The notes beneath the pieces are model-generated. The model saw only the letters and a program-made list of their open reading frames with translations, was not told where the DNA came from and did not search any database. A stretch of 50,960 nucleotides of DNA from Nitrospirota bacterium. Lineage in GTDB: Bacteria > Nitrospirota > Thermodesulfovibrionia > UBA6902. Positions 36,421-43,177 of the stretch are shown piece by piece. The stretch is taken from NCBI GenBank assembly GCA_016207885.1, contig JACQZE010000019.1, forward strand, positions 1 through 50,960, in the 5' to 3' direction. Position numbers and translations under genes: made by a program. Every line of letters starts with the position of its first letter. The first letter of the stretch is position 1.

Positions 36421-36662
36421 TCATGCACCCCGGTAAAGAGCTTATGAATGGCATCGTTATCAGCATCGATCGATTCCGGCACATTAAATTTTCCCTTTGC
36501 AACCCCTATCCGCTTATCCACAGGAAGGGGGTTTAAAGATACAAGGCGGGCAACCGGCTTGCCGTTTCGGGCAATTACAACCTCATTCTCGCGGCCACTT
36601 TCGATTGATTCAAGCAGCTTGGAAAGGTTTGTTTTGGCTTCAAATATGTTTACAGATTGCAT
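36417..36662 (-). CDS. Phd/YefM-family antitoxin
   Basis: An 81-residue antitoxin from the ATG at 36660-36662, which has a GGAGGTG ribosome binding site. MQSVNIFEAKTNLSKLLESIESGRENEVVIARNGKPVARLV is the Phd DNA-binding and dimerisation fold; the acidic tail should neutralise the PIN toxin. A longer start nine codons up would lie over that binding site and is unlikely. Confidence 0.92.
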   Translation of the reverse strand: MQSVNIFEAKTNLSKLLESIESGRENEVVIARNGKPVARLVSLNPLPVDKRIGVAKGKFNVPESIDADNDAIHKLFTGVHE

Positions 36663-36681
36663 AAGACACCTCCGTTTTTCT

Positions 36682-36740
36682 GTCATTCCAGCGTAGGTCG
36701 GATCGACCCTCAGAGAAGACCCGATTCGGGCGGGAATCCA
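36682..36740. repeat. Degenerate REP-like repeat
   Basis: TGTCATTCCAGC... at the left and GATTCGGGCGGGAATCC at the right form a weaker copy of the REP family, directly upstream of the Phd/PIN pair. The inner palindrome GGTCGGATCGACC is specific to this copy. Confidence 0.65.
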
Positions 36741-36820
36741 GTCTGTTTAGAACCAAAATAGCTTAGCTAAAGTTAGTTTAGCAGATAAAAAAGAGTATTG
36801 CAAATTCACTCTTTTGTCAA

Positions 36821-36867
36821 CATAACCGTGAAAAAGCCATAACAAATCGGCATGTTTCACGGTTATG
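36821..36867. repeat. 13-bp perfect inverted repeat
   Basis: CATAACCGTGAAA (36821-36833) and TTTCACGGTTATG (36855-36867) flank a 21-base loop that has a further GCC/GGC pair. This could form a cruciform or RNA hairpin. No terminator-like T run follows on either strand. Confidence 0.7.
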
Positions 36868-36995
36868 AACTATAATTGCCCCAAAGCTCTCCTTTGAACA
36901 CCTGATGCAGCCGGACTGATTTCTGGTTGATTACATCGCAAATTGTAAAAACCGTATACGCCAAAAACAGAAAGATGGTTTATTGACCGTTTTTG

Positions 36996-37031
36996 TTAAT
37001 ATGGTATAACGTTACAGCTAACCCATATTAA
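36996..37031. repeat. 9-bp inverted repeat
   Basis: TTAATATGG (36996-37004) and CCATATTAA (37023-37031) separated by 18 bases. It lies in the region without genes and may be an operator or a small hairpin. Confidence 0.55.
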
Positions 37032-37192
37032 GGACTATATTTGGCGCGTAGCGGAAAGCTGGAAGCACACAAGGATGGCCGCAACTGACTTTCATCTAAA
37101 GATGCGTTAAAAAAATATTTGGATAGCCGGGAGAGGAAATGAAAATGAAGGTTTGTAAAATCTCTGTTGGGATTCCCCTCTTAAGGAAAGAC

Positions 37193-37648
37193 TTAGGCAG
37201 ATGCAGGGTCTACATAAACGACCTGCAGAAAAATATCGTTCAGATGATCAAAGTCCCGATCCGTTGTCAGCAATGTTGCGTTGAGAACTGATGCTGTCGC
37301 AGCTATCCAGATGTCGTTGTTGCTCATACTTCGTGCCGATGAAGGTAGTCTATGCTCCGGGTGTTTCCCGTGATTGTATGCATCTATTTCGGCATATTTC
37401 TGAATTATTGATTGATGGCGAATAGGTGTGGCAGGAATGGATTGCAGAAGTTCACTCAGTATCTGCCGTTTCGGCTCTCCCCATTTTCTCCTTAAAGCAA
37501 GTGAGTATATCTCTCCGACACTGGCGATCGAGACTGTGGCAATGTTAGGATTTTTAGCCGGGGCATAATGTCTATCGACATAAGTGGCATAAGCTGCGCC
37601 TCTGATGTATCCGATAAGGATATTAGTATCCAGTACATACGTCGGCAT
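37193..37648 (-). CDS. PIN-domain protein (VapC-like)
   Basis: A 151-residue PIN protein. MPTYVLDTNILIGYIRGAAYATYVDRHY supplies the first Asp, VSIASVGEIYSLALRRKWG the Glu, SMSNNDIWIAATASVLNATLLTTDRDFDHL the last acids. It begins two bases after the stop of the 312-residue gene upstream (37651-38589) and is likely cotranscribed with it. No standard small antitoxin is next to it, so the larger upstream protein may serve as partner. Confidence 0.88.
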   Translation of the reverse strand: MPTYVLDTNILIGYIRGAAYATYVDRHYAPAKNPNIATVSIASVGEIYSLALRRKWGEPKRQILSELLQSIPATPIRHQSIIQKYAEIDAYNHGKHPEHRLPSSARSMSNNDIWIAATASVLNATLLTTDRDFDHLNDIFLQVVYVDPASA

Positions 37649-37650
37649 TC

Positions 37651-38589
37651 TTAGTTCTTAAGTTCCTGCAATATTTCCTCAATCGATTCATCGCCAGGCC
37701 ATTGTCCCCAAACTTTATGTAGCCAGTCTTTTCCCCCAGGCCTTTGCAGGACATCGCCAAAAAGCTCAGCATTAGTGTAAGCCTGTGGCATCTCTTCGAA
37801 AATCTCTTCACCACGTTCTTTGTGCTTGATAATATGTGCTTCCAGAAGCTGAATCTTACCTGAAGGTTTAAAGTGGACTATCCCCTTAATGGTTACTTCT
37901 TTGCCCCAGTACTCGCGGAGATTTTCCGCTGTAAGATGTTTGTCATCAATCCGACCCTGTATGGTCTGGTCAGACAAGAGAAGGAGAAAACGCCGCCTGC
38001 TGTGCTGAATGGCATCAAGCTGGCCGGAGATGATAACAGCTTGGGGTTCAGGGGTTTTGACCTTGAGACGTTCTACCTTTTCAAGAGCAGACGATGTCAA
38101 CGTAATCCGGTCAGACGGTCTGCTCTTAGCGACTATCTCGACTGAACTGACACCCGTCTTCATAAACCGTCTGAACGAGAGCAGGCTATTCAAAACACCG
38201 GCATCATAATAATCGCTTTCAAGGTTTTCTTTTGTCGTGTCATTCAATGATTTGGCAAAGAGCGTGATAGCAGTGTCTTCGGATGCAGGAGGAGTGATCC
38301 AGAAGTCCTGCTGCCGCAGTTCATCATCGATTACCTCGCCTAATTGGGGAGCATCCATGCTGAGAATAGTTGAGCCTTTTTTAATTCCTGAGATCGTAAA
38401 ATCAACAGCACGCTCAAGCCACGCAGGCGTGCGGCCCGTCTTAACGCTGCTGCCTTCAACTGCAAGGCGCAAGCCCTTCTCAGCGCAGTCAGTAAGACTG
38501 CCCATAAACTCAAGAAGCGCCTTGGCTGAAATCGTGCCATCAGGCGTCGCAAGACCTTTTAGTCTTATTTCATATTTAACCGTTTTCAT
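37651..38589 (-). CDS. Uncharacterised 312-residue partner of a PIN protein
   Basis: A soluble protein, MKTVKYEIRLKGLATPDGTISAKALLEFMGSL at the start. The first ~170 residues are mixed alpha/beta; about 175-260 (QAVIISGQLDAIQHSRRRFLLLLSDQTIQGRID...) look like a small beta-barrel; the last 50 residues (EEMPQAYTNAELFGDVLQRPGGKDWLHKVWGQWPGDESIEEIL) end in an acidic helix. I do not recognise a family. It is two bases upstream of the PIN gene, a spacing typical of toxin-antitoxin operons, so it may be a large non-canonical antitoxin or regulator. A small palindrome lies just upstream. Confidence 0.65.
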   Translation of the reverse strand: MKTVKYEIRLKGLATPDGTISAKALLEFMGSLTDCAEKGLRLAVEGSSVKTGRTPAWLERAVDFTISGIKKGSTILSMDAPQLGEVIDDELRQQDFWITPPASEDTAITLFAKSLNDTTKENLESDYYDAGVLNSLLSFRRFMKTGVSSVEIVAKSRPSDRITLTSSALEKVERLKVKTPEPQAVIISGQLDAIQHSRRRFLLLLSDQTIQGRIDDKHLTAENLREYWGKEVTIKGIVHFKPSGKIQLLEAHIIKHKERGEEIFEEMPQAYTNAELFGDVLQRPGGKDWLHKVWGQWPGDESIEEILQELKN

Positions 38590-38621
38590 ACCCTCATAAT
38601 GGAAAGAAAATTATGCTTAAC

Positions 38622-38640
38622 TATGCCATAAGAAGGCATA
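38622..38640. promoter_or_regulatory. Possible operator palindrome
   Basis: TATGCC (38622-38627) and GGCATA (38635-38640) with a seven-base centre, 33 bases upstream of the start of the 312-residue gene. It could bind that protein or the PIN complex. Weak evidence only. Confidence 0.4.
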
Positions 38641-38678
38641 ATAATCAATCGGTGAAGATACACAAAAACTGAGAACCT

Positions 38679-38984
38679 TTATTCGCCCCATACACGGGCG
38701 AGCGTCGCCTGGATCTTCTTTTCGAAGCGGGTAATCAGTTCACGATTGGCCCCTTGCAGGTCTTCATCCTTAGACTTCGCGGTTACCATGCCCAAAGTCT
38801 TTCGGGCAAGAATCAACTTTGGATTGTTATCCCTAAGTGAACGGAGGACATTGACAAAGGTGGTCTTGCCATAAGCGTTTGGGGCAAATACAAATGTGTT
38901 CTTGTGCCAATCAAGATCGTTTGCACTGGATGAGAAGTCATAGAACTTTCCGATGCTCTTCAGTCGCTTGGCTTTCGTAATCAT
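38679..38984 (-). pseudogene. AAA_13-like ATPase N-terminal fragment with shared tail
   Basis: A 101-residue frame. Residues 1-65 are the start of an AAA_13/RloC-like ATPase: KTTFV in FVFAPNAYGKTTFVNVLRSL is the P-loop and LILARKTLG follows, as in anticodon-nuclease-associated ATPases that are normally several hundred residues longer. The last 24 residues (ANRELITRFEKKIQATLARV plus WGE) match the tail of the upstream fragment at 38981-39205 almost exactly. The rest of the ATPase is missing. It starts at an ATGA overlap with that upstream fragment. It is probably a deletion remnant. Confidence 0.7.
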
Positions 38985-39205
38985 GATTCACCCCAAACTA
39001 AGGCCAAGGTAGCTTGAATCTTCTTCTCAAAGCGGGCAATTAGCTCGCGGTTAGCGAACACGCACCTTTCAGAAAAAAAGCGCCTGCCTGCCGCTTCTAA
39101 CAGCTTGTTGATCTTGATACGGGCTATGGCTTCTTTATTTTTCCATGATGTCTCAAAATCATACCTGATGTTCTGGTTAATTGACAAGAAATATTTTGTC
39201 TTCAT
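38981..39205 (-). pseudogene. Type I restriction (HsdR-like) N-terminal fragment with shared tail
   Basis: A 74-residue frame. KNKEAIARIKINKLLEAAGRRFFSE resembles the N terminus of HsdR-type restriction subunits (ARIKIDxLLEAAGW form). It then switches to ANRELIARFEKKIQATLALV plus WGES, the same tail as the downstream fragment, which recalls the C terminus of type I methylase or specificity subunits. Neither part is complete. The shared tail shows that two gene fronts were joined to one gene end. HsdR assignment is by recall only. Confidence 0.6.
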
Positions 39206-39245
39206 AATGTGAAATATGTGGGAAATATTAGCCTCGTTTAGCTAT

Positions 39246-39275
39246 TTGACAAGATATGTCGAATTTCCTTATAGT
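39246..39275 (+). promoter_or_regulatory. Sigma-70 promoter of the AbrB-like remnant
   Basis: TTGACA (39246-39251), 18-base spacer, TATAGT (39270-39275). An AGGGAG ribosome binding site precedes the ATG at 39310. Promoter and initiation site look intact even though the gene is not. Confidence 0.75.
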
Positions 39276-39309
39276 ATGGCAAGGAAATAGATAACAGTAG
39301 GGAGAAGAT

Positions 39310-39498
39310 ATGCCGGTTTCAATAATTACATCCAAGGGACAAACACCTGCCTCGCTTGATATTAAAGACCTCAAAGGCGCGCTTTACTCGCCAAATAGAA
39401 AACCTGTTTCTATTGAAGAAATGAAGCTCGCTGTCAGAAAACATATCTCGGCAGAAATGATCAGAGATGATGAAAGGAGACATCCGAAAAAAACATAA
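39310..39498 (+). pseudogene. AbrB/MazE-type antitoxin with internal deletion
   Basis: A 62-residue frame. MPVSIITSKGQT is the first strand of an AbrB/SpoVT antitoxin, which should continue TTIPKEIR and on through the DNA-binding hairpin. Here it jumps to PASLDIKDLKGALYSPNRKP followed by VSIEEMKLAVRKHIS, the typical toxin-binding tail of such antitoxins. About 30 to 40 codons are missing, and the frame is kept. No toxin follows; ftsY is convergent seven bases on. It cannot bind DNA normally but could still bind a toxin made elsewhere. Confidence 0.7.
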
Positions 39499-39504
39499 AA
39501 CGCT

Positions 39505-40413
39505 TTATTCCCCGAACAACGCATCTACAAACTCCTGAGGGTTAAAGTCCTGAAGGTCCTCGACAGCCTCGCCCACGCCGATCAGTTTGACTGGTATTCC
39601 GAGCTCTTTATTTATTGCGATTATGATGCCGCCCTTGGCTGTCCCGTCAAGCTTAGTAAGGGCTATGCCTGTCACGCCTACGGTCTCGTTGAACATCCTT
39701 GCCTGATTTATCGCATTCTGCCCTGATGTCGAGTCAACTACAAGAAGCACTTCATGAGGGGCTGACGGATGCTCTTTGGCTATGACACGTTTGATCTTCT
39801 TCAGCTCTTCCATGAGGTTTGATTTTGTATGAAGCCTGCCGGCGGTATCAATTATCACAACATCGATACCTTTTGACTTGGCAGAGGCTATAGCGTCAAA
39901 GGCTACGGCTGCCGGGTCTGCCCCGCTGCGGTGCTTTATGATATTTGCGCCGGCCCTGCCAGCCCAGATCTCAAGCTGTTCGATAGCGGCAGCCCTGAAT
40001 GTATCGCCTGCGGCAAGGGTCACTGAAAAACCATGATCAGTAAAACGCCTCGCAAGCTTTCCGATGGTGGTCGTCTTGCCTACGCCATTGACCCCGACGG
40101 TCAGTATCACATACGGTTTTTCTCCTGAACACATTAACGCCGGGCCCCGTTTCAGTATCTTCTTCACTTCCTCTTTAAAGGCTGCAACAAGGTCCTTCTC
40201 ATTCTTTATGCCATCCTGCCGGGCACGTTCCCTCAAGGCCCCTGTTATTGCACCGGCAGCCATAGGCCCTATATCAGCCATGATCAGCAGGTCTTCAAAT
40301 TCATCAAGAAGGGCGTCATCAACTTTTCTCCCCTTGGCAAGTTTTTCAGTATCTTCAATAAGAAACTTCTTGGTCTTTAATAATCCATTTTTAAGCTTTT
40401 CAAAAAACCCCAC
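39505..40413 (-). CDS. ftsY: Signal recognition particle receptor FtsY
   Basis: A 302-residue NG-domain GTPase without the long acidic N-terminal A domain of enterobacterial FtsY. The helical N domain covers about 1-90; the G domain has VGVNGVGKTTTIGKLA (G1), DTFRAAAIEQL, DTAGRLHTKSNLMEEL (G3) and TKLDGTAKGG (G4), and ends GVGEAVEDLQDFNPQEFVDALFG. It docks SRP-bound ribosomes at the membrane translocon. It is preceded by atpE on the same strand beyond a terminator, so it needs its own promoter. Confidence 0.97.
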   Translation of the reverse strand: MGFFEKLKNGLLKTKKFLIEDTEKLAKGRKVDDALLDEFEDLLIMADIGPMAAGAITGALRERARQDGIKNEKDLVAAFKEEVKKILKRGPALMCSGEKPYVILTVGVNGVGKTTTIGKLARRFTDHGFSVTLAAGDTFRAAAIEQLEIWAGRAGANIIKHRSGADPAAVAFDAIASAKSKGIDVVIIDTAGRLHTKSNLMEELKKIKRVIAKEHPSAPHEVLLVVDSTSGQNAINQARMFNETVGVTGIALTKLDGTAKGGIIIAINKELGIPVKLIGVGEAVEDLQDFNPQEFVDALFGE

Positions 40414-40509
40414 AATATTCTCCTGACTTAATTAATTGTTACGCTAAGATGGTAAAAAACTACCGTGGAATTTTAACAGGTTTGAATAAGAAATTGATAT
40501 ATCAGGAAG

Positions 40510-40542
40510 AGAAAAAAAGAAAGGCAGGATCTCTCCTGCCTT
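40510..40542 (-). terminator. Rho-independent terminator after atpE
   Basis: On the minus strand, a nine-base perfect stem AAGGCAGGA/TCCTGCCTT (40521-40529, 40534-40542) with a four-base loop is followed by a T-rich run (A run 40510-40518 on the plus strand). It lies 31 bases beyond the atpE stop. Confidence 0.88.
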
Positions 40543-40572
40543 CCCATAACTGATTTATTAGCGAGCCGCGCT

Positions 40573-40914
40573 CTATATGCCGAACGGATTCGCAAAGAGA
40601 ACGATAAGTACGACAACAAGCGCGTAGATACAGAGAGACTCGATCATGGCAAGACCGATGATAAGGGTTGTTGTTACCTTACCTGAAGCTCCCGGGTTCC
40701 TTGCAACACCTTCAGCAGCTTTGCTAAGGCCGATACCCTGGCCGATGCCTGTACCAAAAGCAGCAAGGCCGATAGCCAGTCCGCAACCGAGAACCGCCAT
40801 TCCGAAATAAGCGAATTCTGCGTCTGTCTTGGCAGCGCCTTCAGCAAAAGCAGCAGGAGCCAGCAGGCATGTTACAGCAAGAGCAAGTAAAAATACAGCA
40901 AATGTCTTCTTCAT
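40573..40914 (-). CDS. atpE: ATP synthase F0 subunit c
   Basis: A 113-residue proteolipid. A cleavable-looking signal (MKKTFAVFLLALAVTCLLAPAAFAEG) precedes the two-helix hairpin, as in several anaerobes. Helix 1 contains GTGIGQGIG and the loop has ARNPGA; helix 2 carries the ion-binding Glu in IGLAMIESLCIYALVVVL. The Gln in helix 1 with Glu-Ser and a Tyr four residues after the Ser match most of the sodium-ligand set of Ilyobacter subunit c, but the usual Thr after Ser is Leu. It forms the rotor ring with AtpB. It is followed by a strong terminator, so the F1 genes and subunit b are elsewhere. Confidence 0.95.
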   Translation of the reverse strand: MKKTFAVFLLALAVTCLLAPAAFAEGAAKTDAEFAYFGMAVLGCGLAIGLAAFGTGIGQGIGLSKAAEGVARNPGASGKVTTTLIIGLAMIESLCIYALVVVLIVLFANPFGI

Positions 40915-40956
40915 TTTTTTCCTCCTTTCCTTTAAACTTTGGATTATTATTTATCT

Positions 40957-41628
40957 TTAATGCGCTTCCTCAACCGCACCAGCCAGATACAGAACAGTAA
41001 GCAGCACAAAAACATAAGCCTGAATCACAGATACGAGAACTCCAAGCCCCAATATTGCCGAAGGTATGAACGCCGGAGCCAGAAAGACCAATATCATGAT
41101 TATCTTGTGTTTTGCGATCATGTTCCCGAAGAGCCTGACCGCCAATGTCAACGGCCTGGCAAGATGCCCTATCACCTCTATAAAGAACATCAGCACCATC
41201 AGAGGCAATGCGACTATCGACCTCATCGGGCCTACAAAATGTTTGATATAGCCCAGCTTGTGTATCTTGATCCCGTAAAAATGCGTAGCCAGAAATACGG
41301 GTATGGCAAGAGATGCCGTCATATTAAGGTCGCTGGTCGGAGCCTCAAAGCCCGGAATAAGCCCGAGAAAATTACAGGTAAGTATATAAAGGAAGAGTGT
41401 TGCTATAAGCGGAAAAAAGTAACGGCCCATATGGCCGATGGAGGCCTCCGCCAGGTCAAGCAGAAATTCGACCAAGGTTTCGGCAAAGTTCTGTACGCCT
41501 GTTGGTACGATTTTGAGCGATTGCCTCACAGCAACCGCAAAGATAAGAAGAATTATTGTAGCAATCCAGGCATATGATACTGAGCCCGGAATTCCGCTGA
41601 TATGAAAAAATAAAGGGAGTTCTTTCAT
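40957..41628 (-). CDS. atpB: ATP synthase F0 subunit a
   Basis: A 223-residue stator subunit with about six helices. The essential Arg is in helix region RPLTLAVRLFGNMIAKH (about 158-174), and the preceding FFIEVIGHLA and following conserved QAYVFVLLTVLYL are typical. It opens the ion half-channels that face the c ring. A GGAGGA site lies upstream of the ATG, with a near-consensus promoter beyond it. The gene is 42 bases upstream of atpE. The usual atpI/atpZ are absent and there are no F1 genes. Confidence 0.96.
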   Translation of the reverse strand: MKELPLFFHISGIPGSVSYAWIATIILLIFAVAVRQSLKIVPTGVQNFAETLVEFLLDLAEASIGHMGRYFFPLIATLFLYILTCNFLGLIPGFEAPTSDLNMTASLAIPVFLATHFYGIKIHKLGYIKHFVGPMRSIVALPLMVLMFFIEVIGHLARPLTLAVRLFGNMIAKHKIIMILVFLAPAFIPSAILGLGVLVSVIQAYVFVLLTVLYLAGAVEEAH

Positions 41629-41652
41629 CCAATTCCTCCAAAAATTGCATTA

Positions 41653-41682
41653 ATAATAATCCAGCATATTACTGCATGTCAA
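41653..41682 (-). promoter_or_regulatory. Promoter of atpBE
   Basis: On the minus strand, TTGACA (41677-41682), 18-base spacer and TATTAT (41653-41658), 25 bases upstream of the atpB start. A near-perfect sigma-70 promoter. Confidence 0.78.
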
Positions 41683-41740
41683 GCTATGAATTTAATAATT
41701 TAAAAAACTTATAGCATGAGCAATTTCAGCTATATAAATG

Positions 41741-41772
41741 AAGAAGGCCCGGTTAAAAAACCGAGCCTTCTT
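41741..41772 (-). terminator. Terminator of the tRNA-5S unit
   Basis: AAGAAGGCCCGGTT (41741-41754) pairs with AACCGAGCCTTCTT (41759-41772), one mismatch, loop AAAA. It lies 12 bases beyond the 3' end of 5S rRNA, and the stem is followed on the minus strand by a T-containing stretch. It may work from both sides. Confidence 0.75.
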
Positions 41773-41784
41773 TTATAAATTTAA

Positions 41785-41900
41785 TCCGGCGACTACCTAC
41801 TTTCCCAGGGCCTCGCAGCCCAAGTATCATCGGCCATGGAGGACTTAACTGCCGTGTTCGGAATGGGAACGGGTGTTGCCCCTCCGGCATTGCCACCGGA
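41785..41900 (-). rRNA. rrf: 5S ribosomal RNA
   Basis: A 116-base minus-strand match to 5S rRNA. The ends TCCGGTGGC and GTCGCCGGA pair as helix I; the internal CCCGTTCCCATTCCGAACACGG (loop B/helix III) and GGGAAAGTAGG segments are conserved. There is no 23S gene next to it. tRNA-Ala lies 52 bases upstream. Confidence 0.95.
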
Positions 41901-41952
41901 AATTTTTCATACTTGGTGATGAACTATAACATTAAATAAAATAAAAAATCAA

Positions 41953-42028
41953 TGGTGGAGGTGAACGGGATCGAACCGATGACCTCCTGCTTGCAAAGCA
42001 GGCGCTCTCCCAGCTGAGCTACACCCCC
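41953..42028 (-). tRNA. tRNA-Ala (TGC)
   Basis: A 76-base cloverleaf with encoded CCA. Acceptor GGGGGTG pairs with CACCTCC, the anticodon stem-loop is CTGCTTTGCAAGCAG with TGC, and the T loop GGTTCGATCC is canonical. This is the type usually found in the 16S-23S spacer. Confidence 0.97.
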
Positions 42029-42090
42029 GTATTGATTCAATGGAGCACTATTCTAAATCAGAAAGATAAAATTATCAACTTCAAGAATAA

Positions 42091-42167
<77 letters not shown>

Positions 42168-42181
42168 AAATCAACCTAACT

Positions 42182-42210
42182 AAAATACATCAATAAAGGT
42201 TGATTGTCAA
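42182..42210 (-). promoter_or_regulatory. Promoter of the tRNA-Ile, tRNA-Ala, 5S unit
   Basis: On the minus strand, consensus TTGACA (42205-42210), exactly 17 bases, then TATTTT (42182-42187), 15 bases before the 5' end of tRNA-Ile. A 9-bp inverted repeat, AATCAACCT/AGGTTGATT (42169-42177, 42197-42205), overlaps it. Confidence 0.72.
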
Positions 42211-42253
42211 TTTGCCAAAAAATCACGAATTACATATTATTTAATTATATTTT

Positions 42254-42604
42254 ATGGAAAATATATCATTGATAGCCGCCATCATAAGCGCACTGACAGC
42301 ATTGACAACGTCTCTGCGCGGGCTGGGAAGGACACGTGAGGAAGCTGCACCTGATATTGAAGTACTCAAGTCCGACGCCCGTTTATCAGATATCAAATCT
42401 GAGCACCACAGCTCGTCAAATAGAAATTTCTTTATTTATCGCTTAAGCACATTCATCTGGTTTATGCTCTCAATTTTGTTTGCCATACCTACATTTATAA
42501 GATACCGCGAAGAAAGCTATCGCCTTGGAATCATGATATGGACGTCATCATTTATTGCATTGGCAGCGGTTCTTCTGTTCATATGGAGAAAGATAAAAAT
42601 ATAG
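42254..42604 (+). CDS. Small membrane protein, unknown
   Basis: A 116-residue protein with a weakly hydrophobic N terminus (MENISLIAAIISALTALTTSL), a charged middle, and two clear membrane helices at about 64-83 and 92-110. No recognised family or motif. It lies 18 bases upstream of the nitroreductase gene and may be cotranscribed with it. Confidence 0.6.
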   Translation: MENISLIAAIISALTALTTSLRGLGRTREEAAPDIEVLKSDARLSDIKSEHHSSSNRNFFIYRLSTFIWFMLSILFAIPTFIRYREESYRLGIMIWTSSFIALAAVLLFIWRKIKI

Positions 42605-42622
42605 TTTATCGGAGTTGTATAA

Positions 42623-43138
42623 ATGAATATGCTTGAAGGCATCTATTCCAGACGAAGCATAAGGCAGTACACTGATCGGCCTGTAGAAAAAGAGTATCTG
42701 CTTGAAATCATCAAAGCAGGAACATGGGCGCCTTCAGGCCTTAACAATCAGCCCTGGCGTTTCGTTATCATCACTGATAAAGATACCCGCTTCAAACTGG
42801 CGCTGCTCACTAAATACAAAAAGGTAATAGAGAATGCACCGGCATGTATAGCTGTCTTCATAGATAAAGATGCCATTTATAACGATGTCAAAGACCATCA
42901 GGCTATTGGAGCATGCATTCAGAATATGCTTCTTGCGGCTCATGCACTCGGGCTCGGCGCTGTCTGGCTCGGGGAGATATTGAATCGCGCTGATGAAGTA
43001 AGAACTCTGTTTGAACTTCCAGAGGCAATGGAACTTATGGCGGTTGTTGCAGTGGGACATCCTGCCTCAGGCGCGAAAGCAAAATCGAGCAGAAAAGATA
43101 TCTCAGAAGTGCTTCTGAAGAAGATTTATTATTTTTAA
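42623..43138 (+). CDS. Nitroreductase-family flavoprotein
   Basis: A 171-residue FMN protein. RRSIRQYTDRPV and APSGLNNQPWRFVII are the FMN-binding signatures, followed by GACIQNMLLAAHALGLGAVWLGEI and the closing VAVGHP. Length suits the minimal NfsA/NfsB-like fold, which works as a homodimer in the cytosol, reducing nitro-compounds or quinones with NAD(P)H. The 3' end of this gene is repeated at 44317-44361 on the far side of the Fic gene. Confidence 0.9.
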   Translation: MNMLEGIYSRRSIRQYTDRPVEKEYLLEIIKAGTWAPSGLNNQPWRFVIITDKDTRFKLALLTKYKKVIENAPACIAVFIDKDAIYNDVKDHQAIGACIQNMLLAAHALGLGAVWLGEILNRADEVRTLFELPEAMELMAVVAVGHPASGAKAKSSRKDISEVLLKKIYYF

Positions 43139-43140
43139 AT

Positions 43141-43176
43141 AATCATCAACCTAATCATCAACCTAATCATCAACCG
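43141..43176. repeat. 12-bp tandem repeat, three copies
   Basis: AATCATCAACCT twice, then AATCATCAACCG. It lies between the nitroreductase stop and the end of the Fic gene, at a probable rearrangement junction. Confidence 0.85.
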
Positions 43177-43177
43177 A

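Larger units (their letters stand above)
36663..37192. other. 530-base stretch without a clear gene
   Basis: After the REP copy, this stretch holds a hairpin AAAAGAGT/ACTCTTTT (36789-36796, 36808-36815), a 13-bp perfect inverted repeat (36821-36867), and a 9-bp inverted repeat (36996-37031). A plus-strand ATG at 37139 has a good GGGAGAGG site, but its frame runs into the PIN gene antisense. Short protein-like frames around 37030-37110 have no start. No tRNA, riboswitch or known small RNA was recognised. Confidence 0.5.

Noticed and set aside
36821-36867. Inverted repeat as an integron attC site
   Set aside because: It lacks the RYYYAAC and GTTRRRY core boxes in the right arrangement, and no cassette array follows.
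37139-37303. Plus-strand 54-codon frame with a good ribosome binding site
   Set aside because: Most of it lies antisense to the PIN gene and no family resemblance is seen. It is described only within the gene-free stretch.
40939-41577. 212-codon plus-strand frame opposite atpB
   Set aside because: Antisense shadow of a conserved membrane gene; the translated sequence is highly basic and unlike any protein I know.
43141-43176. Three 12-bp repeats as a CRISPR array
   Set aside because: Units are too short and have no spacers; this is a simple tandem repeat.
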